64,000 nucleotides of DNA, from assembly GCF_000688375.1 (NCBI RefSeq), contig NZ_JIAF01000004.1:744001-808000 (forward strand), read 5' to 3'. Source of the DNA: Prevotella sp. HUN102. Lineage in GTDB: Bacteria > Bacteroidota > Bacteroidia > Bacteroidales > Bacteroidaceae. The notes under the pieces were generated by a model, which made no database searches, was not told the DNA's origin, and saw only the letters and a program-made list of their open reading frames with translations. Both the position numbers and the translations under genes were made by a program. Below, piece by piece: positions 17,816-26,036 of the stretch (position 1 is its first letter; each line of letters opens with the position of its first letter).

Positions 17816-19708
17816 ATGAAAAAATGGACAATTGAAGACTCGAAGGAACTCTACAACATCAACGGTTGGGGTACTTCTTACTTTGGCATCAATGAAACCG
17901 GCGATGTCTACGTAACTCCCTGTAAGGATAACGTACAGGTGGATTTGCGCGATGTAATGGACGAACTGATTCTCCGCGACGTTACTCCTCCGGTGCTCCT
18001 TCGCTTCCCCGATATTCTCGACAACCGTATCGAGAAGACTTCTTCCTGTTTCGACAAGGCAAAGAAGGAATACGATTATAAAGGCGACAACTTCATTATC
18101 TATCCAATCAAGGTCAATCAGATGCAGCCGGTGGTGGAAGAGATTATCTCGCACGGCAAAAAGTTCAACCTCGGACTGGAAGCCGGCTCCAAACCGGAGT
18201 TGCACGCAGTGCTTGCAGTGCAGTGTCAGAGCGATTCGCTGATTATCTGCAACGGATATAAGGATCAAAGCTACATTGAATTGGCGTTGCTTGCACAGAA
18301 GATGGGCAAGCGCATCTTCATCGTTGTGGAGAAACTGAACGAAATCGACATTATCGCCAAGGCTGCAAAGAAGCTCAATGTGAAGCCAAACCTCGGTATT
18401 CGCATCAAGTTGGCATCCACCGGTTCGGGCAAATGGTCGGAAAGTGGAGGCGATGCGTCGAAGTTTGGTCTTACGTCAGCCGAACTTTTGCGTGCCCTTT
18501 CCATCCTCGAAGACAAGGATCTGAAGGACAGCGTGCGACTGATTCACTTCCATATCGGATCGCAGATAACGAAAATCCGCCGCATTCAGACGGCACTTAC
18601 CGAGGCTGCACAGTATTATGTGAACCTCAGAAAGATGGGCTACAACGTAGATTTCGTGGATTGTGGAGGCGGTCTCGGCGTAGATTACGACGGAACACGC
18701 TCTTCAAGCAGCGAGAGTTCCGTGAATTACAGTATTCAGGAATACGTGAACGACTGTGTTTACACATTCGTTGATGCGGCAAACAAGAACGACATTCCCC
18801 ACCCGAACGTAATCACGGAGAGCGGCCGCAGCCTTGCCGCCCACCATTCCATCCTCGTAATCGACGTGCTGGAAACGGCATCGCTGCCCGAAATGCCCGA
18901 AGAATTCGAGGCAAAGGAGACCGATCATCAGCTTGTGCGCGAACTTTACAAGATATGGGACAATCTCGACTCGCGCAATATGCTGGAAGACTGGCACGAT
19001 GCCGAGCAGATCCGCGAGGAATGTCTCGAACTTTTCTCTCACGGAATGGTAGACCTGAAGACCCGTGCAGAGATAGAAGCGATGTACTGGAGCGTCTGCA
19101 ACGAAATAAACACGCTGGCAAAGAATATGAAGCACGCCCCCGAAGAACTGCGCAGTCTCGACAAACTGCTGGCAGATAAATACTTCTGCAACTTCTCTCT
19201 GTTCCAGTCGCTTCCCGACAGTTGGGCAATCGACCAGCTTTTCCCCGTGATGCCGATACAGCGGCTGAACGAGCGTCCTACGCGCAAGGCCACCTTGCAG
19301 GACATAACCTGCGACAGCGACGGCAAGATATCCAATTTCGTAGCGGGAGGCCGTGCCAGTCATGTACTTCCGGTGCATACGCTGAAGCGCAACGAACCTT
19401 ATTATCTCGGTGTTTTCCTCGTAGGAGCCTATCAGGAAATCCTCGGCGACCTGCACAATCTCTTTGGAGATACCAATGCCGTTCATCTTTCCGTGAAAGA
19501 CGGCAGCTATCACATCGACCAGATATTCGACGGAGAAACCGTGGAAGAAGTATTGGAGTACGTGCAGTACAATCCGAAGAAACTTGTCCGTCAGTTGGAA
19601 ATCTGGGTTACGAAGAGCGTTAAGCAGGGAAAAATCTCGCTCGAGGAAGGCAAGGAGTTCCTGAGCACCTACCGGAATGGGCTTTACGGCTACACCTATC
19701 TGGAATAG
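17816..19708 (+). CDS. speA: Biosynthetic arginine decarboxylase
   Basis: 630 residues from ATG 17816; a TTG six bases earlier is less likely. It is a fold III PLP-dependent decarboxylase that converts arginine to agmatine, the first step of polyamine synthesis. The PLP-binding Lys is in IIYPIKVNQMQPVVEE (near residue 100). Further conserved blocks are LGLEAGSKPELHAV, LIHFHIGSQITKIRRI, VDCGGGLGVDYDGT and ITESGRSLAAHHS. The C-terminal half has the inserted helical region typical of the long SpeA family. The length equals that of Bacteroides homologues. It is monocistronic, with no polyamine genes adjacent. Confidence 0.96.
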   Translation: MKKWTIEDSKELYNINGWGTSYFGINETGDVYVTPCKDNVQVDLRDVMDELILRDVTPPVLLRFPDILDNRIEKTSSCFDKAKKEYDYKGDNFIIYPIKVNQMQPVVEEIISHGKKFNLGLEAGSKPELHAVLAVQCQSDSLIICNGYKDQSYIELALLAQKMGKRIFIVVEKLNEIDIIAKAAKKLNVKPNLGIRIKLASTGSGKWSESGGDASKFGLTSAELLRALSILEDKDLKDSVRLIHFHIGSQITKIRRIQTALTEAAQYYVNLRKMGYNVDFVDCGGGLGVDYDGTRSSSSESSVNYSIQEYVNDCVYTFVDAANKNDIPHPNVITESGRSLAAHHSILVIDVLETASLPEMPEEFEAKETDHQLVRELYKIWDNLDSRNMLEDWHDAEQIREECLELFSHGMVDLKTRAEIEAMYWSVCNEINTLAKNMKHAPEELRSLDKLLADKYFCNFSLFQSLPDSWAIDQLFPVMPIQRLNERPTRKATLQDITCDSDGKISNFVAGGRASHVLPVHTLKRNEPYYLGVFLVGAYQEILGDLHNLFGDTNAVHLSVKDGSYHIDQIFDGETVEEVLEYVQYNPKKLVRQLEIWVTKSVKQGKISLEEGKEFLSTYRNGLYGYTYLE

Positions 19709-19885
19709 AAGAATGAGAAAGTGAACGGATTGACAAGCCGAAAAGCAAACCGGCAAACTGCCTGCGCCTCTTTTCCGTTCACCTCTAACGAATCTTTATA
19801 GTGATAATGAATGTTAAATTTGAGAGAAAACAGCCTTTCTCCTGTAACTTTACCCCATAGAAAATCGTCATTTATTCAGTAGAGG

Positions 19886-20398
19886 ATGAAAAAAGTCAGT
19901 TTCAGAAACGATGTGCTGCCTTTGAAGAACGAACTCTTCAGGCTTGCCCTTCGCATCACGCTCAATAGAGAAGAAGCCGAGGACGTCGTGCAAGATACGC
20001 TGATAAAGGTCTGGGACAAGCGATATGAGTGGGATACGATAGACTCGATAGAGGCTTTCAGCCTGAGAATCTGCCACAACCTCTCGCTCGACCGGATAAA
20101 AAAGAAGGACAACAATAACGGTTCTCTCGAAGACGAACACGTCAGCGAGCCGCGGGGTTCCTCCAATCCTCAGGAATTGATGATTCAGCAAGACCGCGTA
20201 AGACTGGTAAGGGAAATCATCGATTCGCTTCCCGAAAAGCAAAGAAGCTGTATGCAGCTCCGAGAGTTTGAAGGAAAGCAATACAAGGAAATTGCCGATA
20301 TACTCGGAATTACTGAAGAACAGGTTAAGGTAAACATCTTCAGAGCCCGACAAACGGTAAAGCAAAGGTATCAGAAAATAGACAATTATGGATTATAA
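19886..20398 (+). CDS. ECF-type RNA polymerase sigma factor
   Basis: 170 residues. Region 2 (about 20-90) includes EEAEDVVQDTLIKVWDKRYE and SLRICHNLSLDRIK. Region 4 (about 118-165) includes LPEKQRSCMQLREFEGKQYK and the helix-turn-helix ADILGITEEQVKVNIFRARQ. No region 1 or 3 is present, as in extracytoplasmic-function sigmas. A TAAATTTG box (19815-19822) and a TAACTTTA stretch precede it. The stop overlaps the start of the next gene by 11 nt, so the two are translationally linked. The downstream product has one membrane helix and is probably its anti-sigma partner. Confidence 0.92.
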   Translation: MKKVSFRNDVLPLKNELFRLALRITLNREEAEDVVQDTLIKVWDKRYEWDTIDSIEAFSLRICHNLSLDRIKKKDNNNGSLEDEHVSEPRGSSNPQELMIQQDRVRLVREIIDSLPEKQRSCMQLREFEGKQYKEIADILGITEEQVKVNIFRARQTVKQRYQKIDNYGL

Positions 20399-20867
20399 GT
20401 ACATAGAACAGCTACTGGAACGCTATTGGCGTTGCGAGACTTCTCTTCAGGAAGAAGAGATTCTCCGTGCATTCTTCGCTCAGGAGGATGTGCCTGCCGG
20501 CTTGTTGCCTTACAAGGACCTGTTCACTTTCGGACAGACCGAAAAGGAAACAGCAGTGCTGGGCGATGACTTTGACCAGAAAATACTCGGAATGATTGCC
20601 GAGGATGAACCCGTAAAGGCCCGCACCATCACAATGCGTCAGCGTTTTATGCCCTTCTTCAAGGCTGCTGCCGTCGTGGCAATCGTTCTGACGCTCGGCA
20701 ATGCCGTTCAGAGCGCACTCGACACACAGGACACAACCGTGCATCGCAGTGGAATGGCTGAGATGGGCAAGCCTACCGAAGGTCCATCTGTGGCAAAAGC
20801 CGATTCTGCACGTACCGATTCTGCCACCAAGGCAGCAGTCATTCAGGTGCAGAAGCAGACAAACTGA
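20388..20867 (+). CDS. Putative anti-sigma factor (single-pass membrane protein)
   Basis: 159 residues. An acidic N-terminal cytoplasmic part (DYKYIEQLLERYWRCETSLQ, a helical segment) is followed by one membrane helix (FFKAAAVVAIVLTLGNAVQ, about 88-107). A low-complexity periplasmic tail is rich in Ser, Ala, Thr and Lys. The protein has no recognised domain, and homologues in Prevotella often carry misleading automatic names. The anti-sigma role is inferred from the 11-nt overlap with the ECF sigma gene and from the topology. A terminator follows 110 nt after the stop. Confidence 0.6.
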   Translation: MDYKYIEQLLERYWRCETSLQEEEILRAFFAQEDVPAGLLPYKDLFTFGQTEKETAVLGDDFDQKILGMIAEDEPVKARTITMRQRFMPFFKAAAVVAIVLTLGNAVQSALDTQDTTVHRSGMAEMGKPTEGPSVAKADSARTDSATKAAVIQVQKQTN

Positions 20868-20976
20868 AAAGACAATTTCAATGCTTTCTCTATAAAATAA
20901 ATCAAGTTTAGTAAAACAACAACGAAACTGTGAAGTTTCAATTCTCTCAAATTTTTATACCATATTAACGTGGAAA

Positions 20977-21010
20977 GGACCAATACTCAGCAATGGGCAT
21001 TGGTCTTTTT
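20977..21010 (+). terminator. Terminator of the ECF sigma operon
   Basis: GACCAAT (20978-20984) pairs with ATTGGTC (20999-21005), followed directly by TTTTT. Confidence 0.75.
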
Positions 21011-21652
21011 GCGTTATAGGCATAAGATGCTAAAAATATTCCGAAATCAGCGAGCCGCCAGTCTCCTCTCAGATTCTTGTAAAGCTCCTCTCTCTATGCG
21101 AATATTCTTTACAAAACGCACTTCATAATTCCATTATTTTGAGCAAAATATTTTTATTTTTCAAATACGCTTGTAATGAGTGTGCAGATTCAATCCTCTG
21201 TCTATCAGTACTCTGCCTCTTTCTGTTGAGTTTCTGTGCAACATATTCTCTGAAAAAACTTCGCAAATAGACTAACAAAACCGTGTTATCTGCAATCTTT
21301 CTCGCGCCAATCCTCGTCTATTCCGTTTCCATTCTTGCGACAATCGCCCTGCATTCTTCGCAAAAACGCCTTTCCATCTTCGTGTTATTGCCTTCCCGTC
21401 TTCCTGAAAACGCTTTTCAAGCATCAGGAAATGCTTCAAAAATCTCTGGTTGGAAGAAAAATAAACGTGCTTTTTCAGTAATTATTTATGACAATTATAT
21501 TGCGATTTCCTAAGTTTGGAATGGTTTTTCGGAAATATAAGTAAAGGACTTTACAGGCAAATTCATTCTAATCAATACTTTATAGTCTTGTTTTTCCGTT
21601 ATATCCTTGGCTATACGAGATAAATCTCTCGCTAATTTTTCTGTTTTTCTAC
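21011..21652. other. Gene-free stretch with a degenerate GCGAAGA repeat
   Basis: No gene or RNA was recognised. At 21329-21384 there are ATTCTTGCGA, GCATTCTTCGCAAAAACGCC and CCATCTTCG, a degenerate relative of the composite GCGAAGAATG element but without its CTGATTWTCAAG flank. Confidence 0.5.
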
Positions 21653-21695
21653 TTTTAGCTATGAATTTGGGATAAGACCAAATTCATAGCTAAAA
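21653..21695 (-). terminator. Perfect 18-bp inverted repeat past the fructokinase gene
   Basis: TTTTAGCTATGAATTTGG (21653-21670) and its exact complement CCAAATTCATAGCTAAAA (21678-21695) flank a 7-nt loop. It lies 25 nt past the fructokinase stop. The plus-strand side is followed by GTTTTTT, the minus-strand side by GTAGAAAAAC, so it would terminate better in the plus direction. Confidence 0.65.
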
Positions 21696-21720
21696 GTTTT
21701 TTAGTCTCTGCCTTGTCGTT

Positions 21721-22602
21721 TTACTTCACTCTTTCGAGGATGTGTTGTGGCAGAATGGGCATAGCACCGTTCTTTGTGCATACGAAGGCACTGGCTTCAA
21801 CGGCGATCTTGTGGGCTTCAGTAATAGGCATACCGGAGAGTATGGCAGCCGTGAATGTACCCGTGAATGAGTCGCCTGCACCTACTGTGTCGGCCACTTC
21901 CACCTTTGGCGTTTCCTGAAACGAGAGGGTGTTCGGTGCAAAGACATAGGAGCCGTTTGTACCACAAGTGAGCACCACGATGTCAAGGTTGTACTTTCCG
22001 AGCAGAAGCCAGCAGGTATCTTCGAAGCTCAACCCCTGCCAACCGAACATATCGGCTACGATTTTGATTTCATCGTCGTTTATTTTCAGTACATTGCATT
22101 GCTTCAAAGAATTTGTGATAATTTCTTTGCCGTAGAAATGCTGACGAAGATTGATGTCGAAAATCTTCAGACAGTCCATTGGGGTGGAGTCGAGGAACTT
22201 CTGAATGGTTTCTCTTGAAACCTTGTTGCGCTGCGCCAGCGAGCCAAAACAAACGGCACGTGTGGTCTTTGCAATCTCTTCTATTTCCGGAGTGAACGGA
22301 ATATTGTCCCAGGCCACGCCTTCCTTGATTTCATAGGTTGGAATACCGGCGGCATCGAGCGTAACGTTTACGGTTCCTGTCGGGAAATCCACTCTCGGCA
22401 TCACGTAGTGAACGTTCATAGAGTCGAATTTCGCCAATGTTTCTGTTCCCAGTCCATCAGTACCTACTGCGCTGATGGCTATTGTGTCGTGGCCGAACTG
22501 TCCTGCGTGGAATGCAAAGTTAGCAGGTGCGCCACCTATTTTCTTTCCTTCGGGTAGGCAATCCCAGAGTGCCTCGCCGAGTCCTACGATTACTTGTTTC
22601 AT
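21721..22602 (-). CDS. Fructokinase (PfkB-family carbohydrate kinase)
   Basis: 293 residues from ATG 22602; the longer frame lacks family support. It phosphorylates fructose to fructose 6-phosphate in the cytoplasm. N-terminal IVGLGEALWDCLPEGKKIGG and APANFAFHAGQFGHD match PfkB signature 1. The C-terminal VADTVGAGDSFTGTF is signature 2 with the catalytic Asp in GAGD. The gene closes the fructan locus: transporter, GH32 and SusCD genes lie upstream on the same strand, as in the levan locus of Bacteroides thetaiotaomicron, where the corresponding kinase is BT1757. No second kinase is present. Confidence 0.9.
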   Translation of the reverse strand: MKQVIVGLGEALWDCLPEGKKIGGAPANFAFHAGQFGHDTIAISAVGTDGLGTETLAKFDSMNVHYVMPRVDFPTGTVNVTLDAAGIPTYEIKEGVAWDNIPFTPEIEEIAKTTRAVCFGSLAQRNKVSRETIQKFLDSTPMDCLKIFDINLRQHFYGKEIITNSLKQCNVLKINDDEIKIVADMFGWQGLSFEDTCWLLLGKYNLDIVVLTCGTNGSYVFAPNTLSFQETPKVEVADTVGAGDSFTGTFTAAILSGMPITEAHKIAVEASAFVCTKNGAMPILPQHILERVK

Positions 22603-22678
22603 TGTATAGTTAATATCCACGTCCAGTTGCTCGGAAAAGGAGCGCAACTGATATGTGCCGTGTGGTGCGGTTTTTAAG

Positions 22679-23833
22679 TTATTTTACTTTCGGTATGTAT
22701 GTAAACAGGTATGCAACGCCGATTGCCATTACGATGACTGCGCCGATCTGGCCTATTGCGTCGCTTGCAAATCCCATAAAGAGAGGGAAGATTGTTCCTC
22801 CGAAGAGTCCCATAATCATTAAGCCACTTACTTCATTCTGCTTGTCGGGCAGGCTTTGCAAGGCACGTGCCAATACCATTGAGAAGACGTTGCTGTTGCC
22901 ATAACCTACGAGTGCTATTGCAATGTAGAGAATGGTCTTGCTTTCTCCGATGTAAAGTCCTGCCATACTCATTGCCATCATCGTGATAGAGATCGCGAAG
23001 AAGAGACGGTTGTTGATGGTACGGAGGAAGAAGGAGCCAGTCAGGCAGCCGATGGTGCGGAAGATGAAGTAGAGCGATGTTGCAAAGGCAGCTTCGTCCA
23101 GTTCCATTCCGAGGCGTTCCATCAGAATCTTGGGTGCTGTGGTGTTCGTACCGACATCAATGCCCACGTGGCACATAATGCCGATGAAACTAAGCAGAAC
23201 GATGGGTTTGCCCAGTAGTTTGATGCAGTCGATGAATGAACTTGGCTTGCCTTCGATGGGTTCTTCTTCAATGGGTGTGCAGAAGAGAAGCAAGGTGGCG
23301 AGGATTCCGATGATAAGATAAATAGGGAACAGTATGCGCCAACCGAGACCGAAGAAGGAATCGGTCATATCTGTTCCCCACATTGCTATATAAGGGGCGA
23401 GGAATGAGGCGATAGCCTTTACGAACTGTCCGAATGTGAAAGTGGAAGCAAGGTTGCCTCCTTTCAATACGGTAATTACGAGTGGATTCAAGGAGGTCTG
23501 CATCAAAGCGTTTCCAATGCCAAGCAGGGAGAACGAAATGAGCATCAGTTCGTATGAATTGCCAAAAATAGGTGATAATAATGAGAATACGGTAACGATG
23601 AGACTGAGCAAAACAGTCTTCTTGCGTCCGATTTTATTCATCAGCATTCCCGTTGGAATGGAGAAAATCAAGAACCAGAAGAATACCAAGGATGGAAATA
23701 CGTTGGCCGTGGCATCCGAGAGTCCGAGGTCCTTCTGTACAAAGTTGGATGCAATGCCTACAAGGTCTACAAAGCCCATTGCAAAGAAGCAGAACATCAC
23801 AGGGATAATGGATAGTTTGTTGGTTTTCGACAT
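22679..23833 (-). CDS. MFS sugar transporter (FucP-like), probably fructose importer
   Basis: 384 residues from ATG 23833; a TTG nine bases upstream is an alternative. Twelve hydrophobic helices are predicted. The loop between helices 2 and 3 has MLMNKIGRKKTVLL, the MFS signature, and helix 4 carries LLGIGNALMQTSLNPLV, typical of the FucP sugar:proton symporter group. The C-terminus is YLFTYIPKVK. In Bacteroides fructan loci a carrier of this group (BT1758) moves fructose across the inner membrane, and the neighbours here support the same role. Gap to fructokinase 76 nt, so an operon is likely. A TAAATTTG -7 box lies at 23889-23882 (minus). Confidence 0.88.
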   Translation of the reverse strand: MSKTNKLSIIPVMFCFFAMGFVDLVGIASNFVQKDLGLSDATANVFPSLVFFWFLIFSIPTGMLMNKIGRKKTVLLSLIVTVFSLLSPIFGNSYELMLISFSLLGIGNALMQTSLNPLVITVLKGGNLASTFTFGQFVKAIASFLAPYIAMWGTDMTDSFFGLGWRILFPIYLIIGILATLLLFCTPIEEEPIEGKPSSFIDCIKLLGKPIVLLSFIGIMCHVGIDVGTNTTAPKILMERLGMELDEAAFATSLYFIFRTIGCLTGSFFLRTINNRLFFAISITMMAMSMAGLYIGESKTILYIAIALVGYGNSNVFSMVLARALQSLPDKQNEVSGLMIMGLFGGTIFPLFMGFASDAIGQIGAVIVMAIGVAYLFTYIPKVK

Positions 23834-23917
23834 AATATTCAAATGTTGTTAGGATTCAGTAAATGATTTTTGTTTCGACTGCAAATTTAGCTTGCAATCG
23901 ATGCAATCGGTGTAAAA

Positions 23918-23978
23918 TTCCGTTCATTTGATGTAAGATATTGTTATTTTGCTCAGTTCTTGCACCTAATGAACGGAA
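23918..23978 (-). terminator. Long inverted repeat between GH32 and transporter genes
   Basis: TTCCGTTCATT (23918-23928) and AATGAACGGAA (23968-23978) are a perfect 11-bp pair with a 39-nt loop, placed just past the GH32 stop. It may partly terminate transcription or mark an RNA processing site. Confidence 0.4.
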
Positions 23979-23985
23979 AATTACA

Positions 23986-25683
23986 TTACTTCAACTGATA
24001 GATTTTGGTCTTGCAGCCTGTTGCTGTGAGCTTGTTGTAAGGTTCGTTGGGGAACACGAGGTTTGTCATTGCCATTTTTCCGTCTGCATCGAATGCCTCG
24101 ATGCTGTTGTGGTCTATGAATATCAATACAGATTTCAGCGTTCCATAGGTAGGTGCCACGGTTACTGTCTTGAACTCATTGCTGAAGTCGGTCTGTCCGC
24201 TGTTGTTGCGGTCCATTGCGAATGTTTCTTTCTTTGCGTCGTATGTCATCACTACCTTTTCGCCCTTTGCGTTGGAAAGTGTGATGGTTGCGCCGTGCTT
24301 CAGGTTGTTGGCTTCGATGTAGCAGGTAGCTGTGAGCTTGTTGTCGGGCTTTGAGGCGAAGGCATTGAACACTTCAGGCGAGGGTTTCGTGGTAAGATAG
24401 CTCTCGCCTTTGTAGCTGAACAGTCCGAGGTCGCGTGGCAAGCCATTGGCAGAACGGAACTGCTTGGTCGGAACCTGATTGGCATACTGCCAGTTGCTCA
24501 TCCAAGGAAGCACCACGTGGCGGCCGTCAGGGGCGTTGTTGAATGATACGGTGGCATAGTGGTCCTTGCCGTAATCCATCCATTTGGTTGTGGTCGGTGC
24601 GCTTTCACAGGTAAACTTGTGTCCGTCGAAGTCTCCGACGAAATATTGTGCTGCGCTGCCACCGAAAGGTCCGCCGGGATTGATGTTGCAGATGAGCACC
24701 CATTTGCCGCCGATGTTTATCAGGTCGGGACATTCCCACACGCCGGCGTGGCTTCCGTAGCCTTCTCCGAAGGTGCTTTCAAGTGTCCAGTCCTTCAGAT
24801 TTGTCGAACTGCGAATCTCCATCTGCTGTCCGGCTGCAAGAATCATTATCCACTTTTGAGTCTCTTCGTGCCAGAATATGTTTGGATCGCGGAAGTCGGG
24901 AAGGTTTGAGGTAATGACAGGATTGGCTTCATACTTGGTAAAGGTCATTCCGTTGTCGGTGCTGTAAGCCATACTCTGGGTTTGTGCTGCGCCTGCTGAG
25001 GTGTAATACGACACGATTGCGCCCTTGCCGAAGCCTGCTGTGTTTTTGTTATCCACGACGCTGCTGCCGCTGAAAATGGTTCCGATGGCATCTGGCTGGA
25101 TAGCTTCACCTTCAAATTTCCAGTTGATGAGGTCAGTCGATGTGCTGTGTCCCCACGTCATATTCTCCCACTGTGAGCCGTAGGGATTGTATTGAAAGTA
25201 CAGATGCCATACGCCGTCTTTGTGGAACATTCCATTGGGATCGTTCATCCAGCCCCACAGAGGAGTATGATGATAGGCTGAGCGATACTTCTCACGGTTT
25301 GAAGTGTCGAAAGTGTCAGACGTTTTCATTTCATTCCAACAGGCATAATCCTTTATTTCGCTCGTCTTTCTCTTCTCTCCGTGGAATTGGATATCGAGCA
25401 GAACGTCGTCTCCAAACTCGTTCAGGTTCAGAGGAACGCTGTAATCGGTTCTGTTGATGGCCAGTTTGCAGTTGAATTCTTTTACAACTTTGTTGTTCTT
25501 GATTACACGAATGTGGCTGTAATCAACTGTTTCTTCAACTGGCAGCAGAAGATATTTTTGCTGTGTCTGCACTCTTTTCATTACGTGTGAATCACTTAAA
25601 AATGAGTTTTGTGCCACTGCCGGAGTGAGCAGTACGGAGAGCGACAGTCCCATTGTCGCCAATAAGGCTTTCTTGCTTATCAT
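23986..25683 (-). CDS. Glycoside hydrolase family 32 (exo-fructanase/levanase/inulinase)
   Basis: 565 residues. The signal peptide (LSLSVLLTPAVAQ) has no lipobox Cys, so the enzyme is probably periplasmic. The five-bladed propeller carries the three GH32 acidic motifs: WMNDPN with nucleophile Asp 148, RDPN at 265-268 as transition-state stabiliser, and ECPD with acid/base Glu 317. A C-terminal beta-sandwich (about 440-565) follows. An N-terminal extension of about 110 residues before the catalytic domain is also seen in Bacteroides GH32 enzymes. It releases fructose from levan or inulin; linkage preference cannot be read from the sequence. It has its own -7 box and the shared 11-mer operator upstream. 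Only one GH32 gene lies in this window, whereas the B. theta locus has several. Confidence 0.95.
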   Translation of the reverse strand: MISKKALLATMGLSLSVLLTPAVAQNSFLSDSHVMKRVQTQQKYLLLPVEETVDYSHIRVIKNNKVVKEFNCKLAINRTDYSVPLNLNEFGDDVLLDIQFHGEKRKTSEIKDYACWNEMKTSDTFDTSNREKYRSAYHHTPLWGWMNDPNGMFHKDGVWHLYFQYNPYGSQWENMTWGHSTSTDLINWKFEGEAIQPDAIGTIFSGSSVVDNKNTAGFGKGAIVSYYTSAGAAQTQSMAYSTDNGMTFTKYEANPVITSNLPDFRDPNIFWHEETQKWIMILAAGQQMEIRSSTNLKDWTLESTFGEGYGSHAGVWECPDLINIGGKWVLICNINPGGPFGGSAAQYFVGDFDGHKFTCESAPTTTKWMDYGKDHYATVSFNNAPDGRHVVLPWMSNWQYANQVPTKQFRSANGLPRDLGLFSYKGESYLTTKPSPEVFNAFASKPDNKLTATCYIEANNLKHGATITLSNAKGEKVVMTYDAKKETFAMDRNNSGQTDFSNEFKTVTVAPTYGTLKSVLIFIDHNSIEAFDADGKMAMTNLVFPNEPYNKLTATGCKTKIYQLK

Positions 25684-25717
25684 AATGGATTGTTGTTAAT
25701 ATTTAAGTTTTATGGTG

Positions 25718-25798
25718 CAAATCTACTGAAAAAGATGAAATGCGGCTATATCAAATCTTCCAATCGCTGCAACTTTTGTTGCAACGCCGAGATTTGCA
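25718..25798 (-). promoter_or_regulatory. GH32 promoter with candidate regulator site
   Basis: On the minus strand the -7 box TAGATTTG (25725-25718) has no TTTG at the proper distance, as expected for an activated promoter. TTTTGTTGCAA (25774-25784, plus strand) begins exactly 49 nt beyond the box edge and is identical to the motif upstream of susC. Here it is part of a palindrome TGCAAC-TTTT-GTTGCA (25768-25783). A further TTGCA is at 25794. Confidence 0.6.
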
Positions 25799-25949
25799 CG
25801 CCCGGAATGTGGTTCAGAATGTAGTATGCTATTCTTTCTGGCGCAATGTTCGTCCCTCAATGTGTGTAAGTTGAGGGATGGATATTAAGGAGTGAGGGAA
25901 AGAAAACAAGGAGAGGATGGAATAAGGAAGTGAGGAACAGGTAAAAAAC

Positions 25950-26034
25950 AACAAGGGAACAAATAGACTCGTAAATTACTTTTATCTTAGTAAATACTTG
26001 TAAACTTGTTCCCTCGGCAACTTGTTATCGCTTT
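25950..26034. repeat. GTGGACAAGT-type repeat element, copy b (short)
   Basis: Left arm AACAAGGGAACAAATAGACTCG, right arm CTTGTAAACTTGTTCCCTCG, about 45 nt apart. It abuts the stop of the DUF4960 gene at 26037. Confidence 0.6.
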
Positions 26035-26036
26035 TC

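Noticed and set aside
18704..19756. Minus-strand ORF of 350 codons over speA
   Set aside because: Shadow of speA, which is conserved along its whole length.
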